From assembly GCA_039184055.1 (NCBI GenBank), contig JBCDBH010000372.1, forward strand, positions 1 through 5,885: a stretch of 5,885 nt of DNA. Direction: 5' to 3'. Below the pieces are notes generated by a model. That model saw nothing but the letters and a program-made list of their open reading frames with translations. It made no database searches and was not told the DNA's origin. This document shows positions 1 through 5,885 of the stretch, in pieces; the stretch's first letter is position 1, and every line of letters starts with the position of its first letter. Origin of the DNA: JBCDBH01 sp039184055. Lineage in GTDB: Bacteria > Acidobacteriota > Thermoanaerobaculia > Multivoradales > J023. The translations under genes and the position numbers were made by a program.

Positions 1-77
1 GAGCTCTAGCGAACACGGTCCATTCACATCGAACACGATGAACACGCGCCACCACTCGGCGCCATGGACGATAAGAC

Positions 78-83
78 GAGGAG
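78..83 (+). promoter_or_regulatory. Ribosome binding site of the Hsp20 gene
   Basis: GAGGAG lies six bases before the ATG at 90, a near-ideal Shine-Dalgarno match and spacing. It supports this start over the overlapping out-of-frame ATG at 38. No convincing promoter, CIRCE element or heat-shock operator is visible in the 89 bases before the gene. Confidence 0.8.
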
Positions 84-89
84 ACCCAC

Positions 90-536
90 ATGTTGACCTA
101 TTCACGAAAACCCGCCGATCTCTTCCAGCGCCGCTTCAACCGCCTCTTCGACGACTGGGCTCGGGAACGTGGCACCACGGATGGTGCCGACGAGGAAACC
201 GAAGTCGGTCACGTCGACTGGCGCCCGGCGGTCGATATCCGCGAGACGGATGACCACGTGCTCTTGCTCATCGACCTGCCCGGCATCGGCAAGGACGGGC
301 TCGAGCTGACCGTGGAGGAGAACGTCTTGCGAGTCCGCGCCGAACGCCCGTTTCCGGATGCGGACAAGGACAGCTATCGGCGTGTCGAGCGACGGTACGG
401 CGTCTTCGGACGGACCTTCAGCCTGCCGCGCAATATCGACCAATCGAAGGTCGAAGCCCACTTCGACAACGGCGTGCTCACCATCGAGCTACCCAAGGCC
501 GAAACCGCCAAGCCACGGCGAATCGAAATCGGCTGA
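90..536 (+). CDS. Small heat shock protein, Hsp20/alpha-crystallin family
   Basis: This is a 148-residue cytoplasmic ATP-independent holdase chaperone, which by family knowledge forms oligomers and binds unfolding proteins until DnaK or similar machines refold them. An N-terminal arm (about 1-42), starting with the aromatic and arginine-rich stretch DLFQRRFNRLFDDW (10-23), is followed by the alpha-crystallin domain (about 43-137). That domain opens with WRPAVDIRET (44-53), continues with the DLPGI turn (62-66) and the ERRYGVFGRTFSLP segment (100-113), and ends with the diagnostic NGVLTIELPK (127-136). The C-terminal tail carries an I-x-I motif (I145-E-I147), used in the family to dock neighbouring dimers. 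Length is typical for bacterial class A Hsp20 proteins. The gene stands alone: it has its own ribosome binding site and is followed by a strong terminator, so it is probably a single-gene unit unless it is read from upstream. The paralog name (ibpA, hspA and so on) cannot be assigned. Confidence 0.97.
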   Translation: MLTYSRKPADLFQRRFNRLFDDWARERGTTDGADEETEVGHVDWRPAVDIRETDDHVLLLIDLPGIGKDGLELTVEENVLRVRAERPFPDADKDSYRRVERRYGVFGRTFSLPRNIDQSKVEAHFDNGVLTIELPKAETAKPRRIEIG

Positions 537-565
537 TCAGCCAACGAGCATCGCTCAAACCTCCG

Positions 566-593
566 AAACGCCCCGCGATCGCGGGGCGTTTTT
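566..593 (+). terminator. Rho-independent terminator after the Hsp20 gene
   Basis: A perfect 26-base palindrome (566-591) has the arm AAACGCCCCGCGA followed by its exact reverse complement, and is extended by T residues to 593. The GC-rich stem followed by a T run (589-593) is a classic intrinsic terminator, 30 bases past the Hsp20 stop codon. The three A residues on the left side give only a short T run for the opposite strand, so activity should be mainly on the plus strand. Confidence 0.9.
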
Positions 594-618
594 GCATGCT
601 CGAGAGGGCCCTGTGCAT

Positions 619-649
619 TTTGACCCTCATCACGCCAAACCGGTACGAT
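619..649 (+). promoter_or_regulatory. Candidate sigma70-type promoter for the transporter-queA cluster
   Basis: TTGACC (619-624, five of six consensus bases) is followed after 19 bases by TACGAT (644-649, four of six). Spacing is two bases longer than ideal. The site lies between the upstream terminator and the lipoprotein gene, and would start RNA near 655-658, giving a leader of about 30 bases. This is a pattern match only; the true start site may differ. Confidence 0.4.
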
Positions 650-672
650 GAGCGCGGTTTCTCCAATTATCC

Positions 673-678
673 GGGAGG
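673..678 (+). promoter_or_regulatory. Ribosome binding site of the substrate-binding protein gene
   Basis: GGGAGG lies eight bases before the ATG at 687. It decides the start: the earlier in-frame ATG at 648 has no such site, overlaps the candidate -10 box, and would put 13 extra residues in front of the lipoprotein signal peptide. Confidence 0.8.
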
Positions 679-686
679 CTCTCTCT

Positions 687-2336
687 ATGCTCGTCAGTCG
701 TTCGCTCGTCGCGCCCGCCACGCGGCTAGCCTTGCTCACCGTTGCCATCACCGTCACGCTGTCCGCATGCTCCGACTCTCGCACCGCATCGACGTCGGAC
801 GAGGCGAAGCCACTGCCGGACACCATCGTCATAGGAACCGCGATCGATTTCGAAGGCATCAACGAGGTCGTGGTGCGTTCGACGCCGCTGGCCAACGTGA
901 TCCTCTACCAGGGTCTCTTCCGCACCTTGGCGAAAGAGCGTCCCGACTATTCGACCGGCCCGGCGACCTTCGAGCCTCAGCTCGCCGAACGCTGGGAGTT
1001 CTCCGACGATCGCTCGACGTTGACGTTCTTTCTCCGCGACGACGTGCAGTGGAGCGACGGTGTGCCGTTGACCGCCCGAGACGTTCGTTTCAGCTGGGAG
1101 GCGCAGACCCATCCAGAGGTCAATTGGCCGATGGCTCAGGTCAAGGAGAAGATCACCGATGTCGAGGTGATCGACGATCACACGGTGCGCTTTCACTTCA
1201 GCGAGGTCTACGCCCAGCAGCTTCTCGACGCGGTCGGCGGGGTCATCCTGCCCGCGCACGCTTGGGGCGAGCTTCCTTTCGACCAATGGCGAGAAAACCT
1301 CTCTTGGTTTCTCGACAATCAAGTGGTCGCCGGCCCCTACCGAGTCGCCGATTGGCAGCCTCAACAACGGATCGTTCTCGAAGCCAACCCGAACTACTAC
1401 CTTGCCGATCAGCCCAAGACCCAACGGATCGTGTTCCAGATCGTCCCGGATCGCGACAGCCGTCTCAACCAGCTCCGGGCGGGTGATCTTGACGTCCTCG
1501 AGCTCTCACCAGACGATGTCGACACGCTGGGTGAGCTACCGGACGTCCATTTCCGCAAATTCGATTTTCGGCAGCTGGTGTTCCTGACGTGGAATCACGC
1601 CAACCCGCTCTTCGCCGACCCGGCGGTGCGTCGAGCGCTCACCTTCGCGATCGATCGCGCCGAGATCATCGATGTGCTGTACGGCGAGTATGCGGTGTTG
1701 CCCAGCTCGCCGTACCCGACCTATGTCTGGGCTCGGGATGCATCGCTGGAACCGCGCCCGCACGATCCCGAACAGGCGATGGCCCTGCTCGCCGAAGCCG
1801 GGTGGCGAGACACCGACGACGACGGCATTCTCGACAAGAACGGCGAAGCTTTCGCTTTCGAGCTCTTGACCAACAATGACAACCAGTTGCGGATGGACAT
1901 CGCGACGATGGTGCAACAGCAGCTCGGCGCGATCGGAATCGCGGTGGAAACCGAGGCCATCGAGTTCAATACGCTGATCAGTCGAGAGTTCGCCCACGAC
2001 TTCGAAGCCACCGTGATGAGTATCGGCATCGACACCAGTCTCGACTTCTCGTGGTTCTTTCACACCGACTCGATCGACGGCGGGTACAACTGGATGCAGT
2101 ATCGCAACCCCGAGGTCGACCGGGTGCTCGACGAGATCGGCACGTTCACCGATGCCAAAGCCGCCGAGCCGCTGCATCACGAGCTCCAGAAGCTGCTCTA
2201 CGACGATCAGCCGATCACCTTGCTCTACCAGCCACAGAGAGTGCTCGCCACCGATCGTCGATTGTCCGGAATCGAACCCAACGTGATCTGGAGCCTCTAT
2301 CACCTCGAGTCTTGGCACTGGACCGAGGCTCCCTGA
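687..2336 (+). CDS. ABC transporter substrate-binding lipoprotein, family 5 (peptide/nickel type)
   Basis: This 549-residue extracytoplasmic solute receptor would capture a peptide or similar ligand and hand it to the two permeases encoded next. The start at 687 gives a lipoprotein signal peptide with basic residues (R5, R13), a hydrophobic core and the lipobox LSAC (25-28), so C28 should be lipidated. A linker rich in Ser, Thr and Asp follows. Family 5 landmarks are visible: a LAERWEFSDD segment, the WSDGVPLTARDVRFSWEA block, AGPYRVADW, the VRRALTFAIDRAEI block, and near the C-terminus YRNPEVDRVLDE and LLYDDQPITLLYQP. Length fits the family. A D-x-D-x-D-G-x-x-D loop (375-383) is present. The ligand cannot be read from sequence; oligopeptides or dipeptides are the default, but the family also includes nickel, heme, opine and sugar binders. 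It is the first gene of a likely operon and ends nine bases before the first permease. Confidence 0.95.
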   Translation: MLVSRSLVAPATRLALLTVAITVTLSACSDSRTASTSDEAKPLPDTIVIGTAIDFEGINEVVVRSTPLANVILYQGLFRTLAKERPDYSTGPATFEPQLAERWEFSDDRSTLTFFLRDDVQWSDGVPLTARDVRFSWEAQTHPEVNWPMAQVKEKITDVEVIDDHTVRFHFSEVYAQQLLDAVGGVILPAHAWGELPFDQWRENLSWFLDNQVVAGPYRVADWQPQQRIVLEANPNYYLADQPKTQRIVFQIVPDRDSRLNQLRAGDLDVLELSPDDVDTLGELPDVHFRKFDFRQLVFLTWNHANPLFADPAVRRALTFAIDRAEIIDVLYGEYAVLPSSPYPTYVWARDASLEPRPHDPEQAMALLAEAGWRDTDDDGILDKNGEAFAFELLTNNDNQLRMDIATMVQQQLGAIGIAVETEAIEFNTLISREFAHDFEATVMSIGIDTSLDFSWFFHTDSIDGGYNWMQYRNPEVDRVLDEIGTFTDAKAAEPLHHELQKLLYDDQPITLLYQPQRVLATDRRLSGIEPNVIWSLYHLESWHWTEAP

Positions 2337-2345
2337 CCCGTTTCC

Positions 2346-3314
2346 ATGGCGCGATTCATTCTGCGCCGAGTCGTTGCCGCCGTCGTGCTTCTCGTGCTGG
2401 TGGCAACGGCGACGTTCGGCCTGGTTCAAGCGGCACCCGGCCAGCCCATCGAGCTTTTGGCGCTCGACCCCCGTGTGGGCCCCGAGTTTCGGGCCGAGTT
2501 GATCCGCCAATACGGTCTCGATCAACCGGTCACCGTGCAATGGGCACGATGGATGACCGCGACGCTTCGAGGTGAGCTCGGCCTGTCGTTTTCGCAGAAG
2601 CGCCCGGTCTCGGAGCTCTTGATGGAGGGCCTCGGCGGCTCCGCGTGGCTGATGGCGGGCGCCCTGTTCGTTCTCTACATCGTCGCGCTGCCGCTCGGCA
2701 TCGTCGCCGGGCTCCGACCAGGTAGCCGGGTGGATCGCGCGATCCTCGTGTTCTCACAGTTCTTTTGGGCGCTTCCCGGCTTCGTTCTCGCCGTTGTCCT
2801 GCTCGAAATCCTCGGGGTCCGCCTCGGCTGGTTTCCACTCGGCCTCATGCAGGATCTCGACGCGGAACGCATGAGCTCGATGGATCGCTTGCTCAACCGC
2901 CTGCATCACCTCTTCCTGCCGTCCTTGGTCCTCGGACTGTCATCGGTCGGTTTGGTGATCGGTTTCGTGCGTAGCGGCCTGATCGGTGTGCTCGCCTCCG
3001 ACCATGTGCGTGCCGCCCGGGCGCGCGGGTTGAGCGAGAGTCGCGTCCTCTTCCGACACGCGCTACCCAATACCCTCGCGCCGGTGATTCAGCATTTCGG
3101 CGTGCTGATGCCGGCTCTCTTGTCGGGGGCGTTGATCATCGAAGTCGTATTCTCGTGGCCCGGCCTCGGACGGATCGGCTACGCGGCCATCGTCGAACGG
3201 GACATTCCGGTCGTGCTCGGTACGACGCTGTTGTCGGCGGCCGTGGTCATCATGGGGAGCCTGCTCGCCGACCTGCTGCATGCTTGGATCGACCCACGAG
3301 CCCGCGATGCTTGA
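2346..3314 (+). CDS. ABC transporter permease, DppB/OppB type
   Basis: This 322-residue inner-membrane protein would form half of the translocation channel of the importer. It starts with MARFILRR, then a first membrane helix (about 9-30) ending in AAPGQP, the family's usual APG-type turn. A periplasmic segment with GELGLSFSQKRPV (76-88) leads to the core of about five further helices (roughly 100-123, 132-155, 189-212, 240-270, 286-312). The cytoplasmic EAA loop, where the ATPase docks, is RAARARGLSESRVLFRHALPN starting at R222. The C-terminal IDPRARDA is the usual DPR ending of this family. Length is typical. No clear Shine-Dalgarno sequence precedes the ATG, the closest GAGG being 17 bases away, so translation is probably coupled to the preceding gene. 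The exact subfamily (Dpp, Opp, Nik, Yej) cannot be assigned. Confidence 0.95.
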   Translation: MARFILRRVVAAVVLLVLVATATFGLVQAAPGQPIELLALDPRVGPEFRAELIRQYGLDQPVTVQWARWMTATLRGELGLSFSQKRPVSELLMEGLGGSAWLMAGALFVLYIVALPLGIVAGLRPGSRVDRAILVFSQFFWALPGFVLAVVLLEILGVRLGWFPLGLMQDLDAERMSSMDRLLNRLHHLFLPSLVLGLSSVGLVIGFVRSGLIGVLASDHVRAARARGLSESRVLFRHALPNTLAPVIQHFGVLMPALLSGALIIEVVFSWPGLGRIGYAAIVERDIPVVLGTTLLSAAVVIMGSLLADLLHAWIDPRARDA

Positions 3315-4272
3315 ACGCAAACATCTCGCTTGGCTCGTGCTGGCGGCATTCGTCGTCGCCGGCGCCTGTGCCCCACTGCTCGCCCCGAGAGATCCGACGA
3401 CCTACAGCGACCCGAGCATCTCGCGCAACCGTCCGCCGCTGAGCCAGCTCGTCGCGGTGGACCTCGACGATGGTCGACGTCTCTACACGGACCAGCTGAG
3501 ACACGACGGCGATCATGTGATTCTCGAGGATGTCGAGCGTCAGCGTTCGATTCCGCTCGATCAGCTCGTCGAGCATGATGCGATCACGACGCAGACCTTT
3601 TTGCTCGGCACCGATCGCTTCGGTCGGGATGTCTTGTCACGACTGCTGTGGGGTGCGCGCGTCTCCCTGCTGATCGGACTTCTGGTGACGCTCATCGCGC
3701 TGACGGTCGGTCTACCGATCGGCACGCTCGCCGCCCTCGGTGGGCCGGTGGTCGACGGCGTGCTGATGCGCATCGTCGACGTCTTTCTCGCCTTTCCATG
3801 GATCTTCCTGATCATCACGCTCGCCGCGATGATCGACGGTAGCGGCTTGGCGGTATTGATCGTCGTGCTCGGCGGCACGTCGTGGATGGCGATCAGCCGG
3901 GTGGCGCGCGCCATGATTCGAGAGCTCCGCGACCAGGCGTTCGTCACCGCGACACGAGGTCTCGGCGCGGGTCCCATCTACCTGGCGGTCCAGCACCTCA
4001 TCCCTCACGCTCTTCCCCCCATCCTGATCCAAGCCGCCCTCGGCGCCGCGCGCGTCGTGCTCGCCGAGGCCGCCTTGTCGTTCATCGGTCTCGGCATCCA
4101 GCCACCGGAGCCGAGCTGGGGAAATATGATCAACGATGGCCGCACCGGGTTGCTTTCAGCTTGGTGGGTGGCGGGTTTTCCCACCCTGGCGCTGATCGTG
4201 ACCGTGCTCGCTCTGAGCGAGATCGCGGAGACTCTCCGCCATCGCCTGACTCCTTACCGATTGGAACCTTGA
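3307..4272 (+). CDS. ABC transporter permease, DppC/OppC type
   Basis: This 321-residue inner-membrane protein is the partner permease. The ATG at 3307 overlaps the end of the previous gene by 8 bases, a typical coupling arrangement; an in-frame ATG at 3280 would add nine polar residues and a larger overlap, so 3307 is preferred. One N-terminal helix (about 7-25) ends in APLLAPRDP. The family signature LGTDRFGRDVLSRLLWGARVSL begins at L100. The core helices follow, with the EAA loop at about 212-230 (FVTATRGLGAGPIY and then the HLIPHALPP segment). The family's C-terminal block SFIGLGIQPPEPSWGNMI is intact. Odd feature: the segment between helix 1 and the GTD motif (about 28-99) is roughly 70 residues, polar and acidic, longer than I expect for the family. 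The downstream gene queA begins only 12 bases after the stop. Confidence 0.95.
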   Translation: MLERKHLAWLVLAAFVVAGACAPLLAPRDPTTYSDPSISRNRPPLSQLVAVDLDDGRRLYTDQLRHDGDHVILEDVERQRSIPLDQLVEHDAITTQTFLLGTDRFGRDVLSRLLWGARVSLLIGLLVTLIALTVGLPIGTLAALGGPVVDGVLMRIVDVFLAFPWIFLIITLAAMIDGSGLAVLIVVLGGTSWMAISRVARAMIRELRDQAFVTATRGLGAGPIYLAVQHLIPHALPPILIQAALGAARVVLAEAALSFIGLGIQPPEPSWGNMINDGRTGLLSAWWVAGFPTLALIVTVLALSEIAETLRHRLTPYRLEP

Positions 4273-4284
4273 ACCAGCTCGACG

Positions 4285-5328
4285 ATGCGAACCGACGATT
4301 TCGATTTCGATCTTCCCGACTCCGCCATTGCGCAACACCCGGTTCACCGAGGACAGAGTCGGCTCCTCTGGCTCGATGAAACGGGTGATCGACGGCATCG
4401 CTCGGTCGCCGATCTACCCGAGCTGCTCGACCCGGATGATCTCTTGGTGGTCAACGACACCAAGGTGATTCCCGCCCGACTCTTCGGTCGCCGCGCGGGT
4501 GGTGGCAAAACCGAGATCCTGCTTCTCGAACGTCACCACGACACCGAGTGGACCGCGCTCGCTCGACCGGCGAAACGACTGCGAGAAGGCAGTCGACTGA
4601 CGTTTGGTGATCCGGCCGTGGCGCAGGCGGAGATCGTCGCGAAGCTCGACGCTGGGCAGGTCACGCTACGTTTCGACGCAGCGATCGACCCGCTGTTGAC
4701 GGAGCTCGGTGAGATGCCGCTGCCACCGTATATCGACCGTCCGCCCAGCGCTGACGACGCGGATCGCTATCAAACCGTTTACGCTCGTCGCGCCGGCGCG
4801 GTGGCGGCACCGACCGCCGGCTTGCATTTTTCGACCGAGCTTCTCGAGGCTCTCGACCGGCGAGGGATCGCACGCACCGCCATTACTCTTCATGTCGGCC
4901 CGGGTACCTTCCGACCGGTCAAGGCCGATCAGGTGCACGACCACAGGATGGATGCCGAGCGCTGGTGGATCTCACCGGAGACGGCTGATGCGATCGCGCG
5001 GTGCCGTGCCCGTGGTGGTCGGATGGTCGCCGTCGGCACGACGGTCGTCCGAACCCTCGAAACCGCGGCGCGTGAAGACGGCGTGATTCGCTCCGGTCAT
5101 GGCGCGACCGAGCTCTTCATCACGCCTGGGTTCGACTGGCGCGCCGTCGATGTCTTGATGACGAACTTCCACCTGCCCCGGTCGACCCTGCTCATGCTGG
5201 TCGCCGCCTTCGCCGGCCAGGAGCGCGTGCTCGCCGCCTACCGTGAAGCGGTCGAGGCTGGCTATCGCTTCTATTCCTACGGCGACGCGATGCTGACGAG
5301 CCGATACCACCCGCCGACAGAAGGTTAA
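4285..5328 (+). CDS. queA: S-adenosylmethionine:tRNA ribosyltransferase-isomerase QueA
   Basis: QueA is a cytoplasmic tRNA-modifying enzyme. It transfers and rearranges the ribosyl part of S-adenosylmethionine onto preQ1 already placed at the wobble position 34 of GUN-anticodon tRNAs, giving epoxyqueuosine, the step before queuosine. The 347-residue product spans the full family length and has all the hallmark blocks: the start MRTDDFDFDLPDSAIAQHP, LLVVNDTKVIPARLFGRR, TVYARRAGAVAAPTAGLHFS (core VAAPTAGLHF at 173-182), TLHVGPGTFRPV, VAVGTTVVRTLE, TNFHLPRSTLLMLVAAFAG (from T293) and YRFYSYGDAM (ending at M336). No strong Shine-Dalgarno sequence precedes the ATG, and the gap to the transporter gene is 12 bases, so it is probably read from the transporter transcript. 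tgt, its common neighbour, is not downstream; instead a convergent gene begins immediately. Confidence 0.98.
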   Translation: MRTDDFDFDLPDSAIAQHPVHRGQSRLLWLDETGDRRHRSVADLPELLDPDDLLVVNDTKVIPARLFGRRAGGGKTEILLLERHHDTEWTALARPAKRLREGSRLTFGDPAVAQAEIVAKLDAGQVTLRFDAAIDPLLTELGEMPLPPYIDRPPSADDADRYQTVYARRAGAVAAPTAGLHFSTELLEALDRRGIARTAITLHVGPGTFRPVKADQVHDHRMDAERWWISPETADAIARCRARGGRMVAVGTTVVRTLETAAREDGVIRSGHGATELFITPGFDWRAVDVLMTNFHLPRSTLLMLVAAFAGQERVLAAYREAVEAGYRFYSYGDAMLTSRYHPPTEG

Positions 5329-5717
5329 CGTCGAGGAACCGAGCTTTTCAGGGTGACGGGGACGAGGAAAAAGATGAGGTACACCACGAAGGCGTAGAGC
5401 GCGACCATCGGCGCGGCTTCTTGAAGGGTTCGTGGCGCCATGGCCCACAGGACGAAAAGCCAGCCCGGAGGCCCGAACAAATAGATCAGCCAGATCCAGC
5501 GGCCGTTGGTGCGCAGCTTCATCCTCAACACGAAGACGTTGCCGACGATCCAGCCCAGGACCGCGGCGATGCTGTAGTAGTGATAGAGGCTCAGCCCCAA
5601 TCGATCCGCCAAAGGAAGGATCGACACGTTGGCGAGTAGAGCCACCACCCACACCGCCGTGCACACCACGGCGGTGATCAAGTCGATCCGTCTCGCGATG
5701 GGCTCGCGATCGGCCAC
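5325..5717 (-). CDS. Small four-helix membrane protein, function unknown
   Basis: I do not recognise this family. The 130-residue product has four predicted membrane helices at about 12-36, 44-64, 74-94 and 104-122, with short polar links. The N-terminus is MADREPIARRIDL and the C-terminus is basic (TLKSSVPRR). Between helices 2 and 3 lies a basic stretch (RMKLRTNGR, 65-73), which by the positive-inside rule suggests that this link and both termini are cytoplasmic. Helix 3 begins with aromatic residues WIWLIYLFGPPGW (74-86), including a PP pair. No catalytic motif or signal peptide cleavage site is apparent. The start is a GTG at 5717-5715, with GGAG inside the end of gcvH (5733-5730) as a plausible ribosome binding site 12 bases away. 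It follows gcvH by seven bases on the same strand, so the two are likely cotranscribed. Its TAA stop overlaps that of queA. Coding is supported by the clean alternation of hydrophobic and polar segments. Confidence 0.8.
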   Translation of the reverse strand: MADREPIARRIDLITAVVCTAVWVVALLANVSILPLADRLGLSLYHYYSIAAVLGWIVGNVFVLRMKLRTNGRWIWLIYLFGPPGWLFVLWAMAPRTLQEAAPMVALYAFVVYLIFFLVPVTLKSSVPRR

Positions 5718-5724
5718 CTGGCGC

Positions 5725-5885
5725 CTACTCTCCGCCGCGTGCGAACTCGGCGTACGCGTCGGCGTCCATCAATTCGTCGAACGACTCGCCAGCCTCGAAA
5801 CGTAGCCGCACCAGCCAACCGTCTTTGTGCGGGGATTCGTTCACCAGCTCGGGATGATCCTCGAGGGCTTCGTTGACCTCGACGA
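5725..5885 (-). CDS. gcvH: Glycine cleavage system H protein, C-terminal part (cut by window edge)
   Basis: Only the last 52 residues are in the window; the beginning lies past position 5885. GcvH is the lipoylated shuttle protein of the glycine cleavage complex, carrying the aminomethyl group from the P protein (glycine decarboxylase) to the T and L proteins in the cytoplasm. The visible part begins with VEVNEALEDHPELVNESP and continues with HKDGWLVRLRFE, matching the family's very conserved VNEAL..PELVN....GWL block, which sits after the lipoyl-lysine hairpin. It ends in the usual acidic tail DELMDADAYAEF before ARGGE and a TAG stop. The lipoyl lysine itself is upstream and not visible. A small membrane protein gene follows seven bases later on the same strand, where gcvP might have been expected. 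Confidence 0.93.
   Translation of the reverse strand, partial: VEVNEALEDHPELVNESPHKDGWLVRLRFEAGESFDELMDADAYAEFARGGE

Noticed and set aside
648..686. Earlier in-frame ATG for the binding protein
   Set aside because: It lacks a ribosome binding site and overlaps the candidate -10 box, whereas the ATG at 687 has GGGAGG and yields a clean lipoprotein signal peptide.
726..1424. Minus-strand open frame of 232 codons inside the binding protein gene
   Set aside because: Shadow of the true gene; no independent start signal and no family resemblance.
596..1486. Plus-strand open frame of 296 codons overlapping the binding protein gene in another frame
   Set aside because: The translation is dominated by Arg, Ala, Ser and Gly as expected from an off-frame reading of GC-rich DNA, it has no good ribosome binding site, and it starts within the terminator region.
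1536..2540. Long minus-strand open frame of 334 codons opposite the binding protein and the first permease
   Set aside because: It is antisense to clearly coding sequence with family motifs, crosses two genes, has low-complexity composition typical of shadow frames in GC-rich DNA, and matches no family I recognise.
3352..3369. VAGAC near the start of the second permease as a possible lipobox
   Set aside because: The residue at -3 of the cysteine is Ala rather than Leu or a close substitute, and this is the first membrane helix of a polytopic permease, so lipidation is not expected.
4990..4997. GCGATCGC octamer, also at 575-582, considered as a HIP1-type repeat
   Set aside because: Only two copies in the window; one is part of the terminator stem and the other lies in queA codons. 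Too few to claim an overrepresented repeat.
1..5885. Search for mobile elements, CRISPR arrays, tRNA genes, toxin-antitoxin or defence genes
   Set aside because: No transposase or integrase frame, terminal inverted repeats, regular repeat-spacer pattern, tRNA-like fold or defence domain was visible; all sizeable regions are explained by housekeeping or transport genes.

Overview
The window is an ordinary-looking stretch of a GC-rich bacterial chromosome with a strong preference for G or C at third codon positions. It encodes five complete proteins plus the end of a sixth on the two strands, with short intergenic gaps. A substrate-binding lipoprotein with a lipobox points to a Gram-negative, diderm-type organism or at least to one that uses lipoprotein anchoring. 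The branch cannot be fixed from this sequence. queA is not followed by tgt, which argues against a typical gammaproteobacterial locus, and the substrate-binding protein reminds me of Acidobacteriota or deltaproteobacterial transporters. That placement is an impression, not a result.

Layout: (1) positions 90-536, a small heat shock protein (Hsp20 family) with a good ribosome binding site, closed by a strong hairpin terminator at 566-593. (2) A candidate sigma70-type promoter at about 619-649 leads into a four-gene plus-strand cluster: a family 5 (peptide/nickel type) substrate-binding lipoprotein (687-2336), a DppB/OppB-type permease (2346-3314), a DppC/OppC-type permease (3307-4272, overlapping the previous gene by 8 bases) and queA (4285-5328). 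(3) A minus-strand pair reads toward queA: the C-terminal part of gcvH (5725-5885, cut by the window edge), then a four-helix small membrane protein of unknown function (5325-5717, GTG start). The queA and membrane-protein stop codons share the bases TTAA, so the two transcription units collide with no terminator between them.

How the genes work together: the substrate-binding protein and the two permeases should form the binding and membrane parts of an ABC importer for peptides or similar solutes. The ATPase subunits are not in the window and must be encoded elsewhere. QueA makes epoxyqueuosine in tRNA and gcvH belongs to glycine cleavage. Neither has a known functional tie to the transporter, so the co-orientation with queA may be only positional.

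I found no mobile element, CRISPR array, RNA gene or defence system. The points most worth a second look are the uncharacterised membrane protein behind gcvH, the shared stop codons, the long extra loop in the second permease, and the orphan transporter fused in layout to queA.
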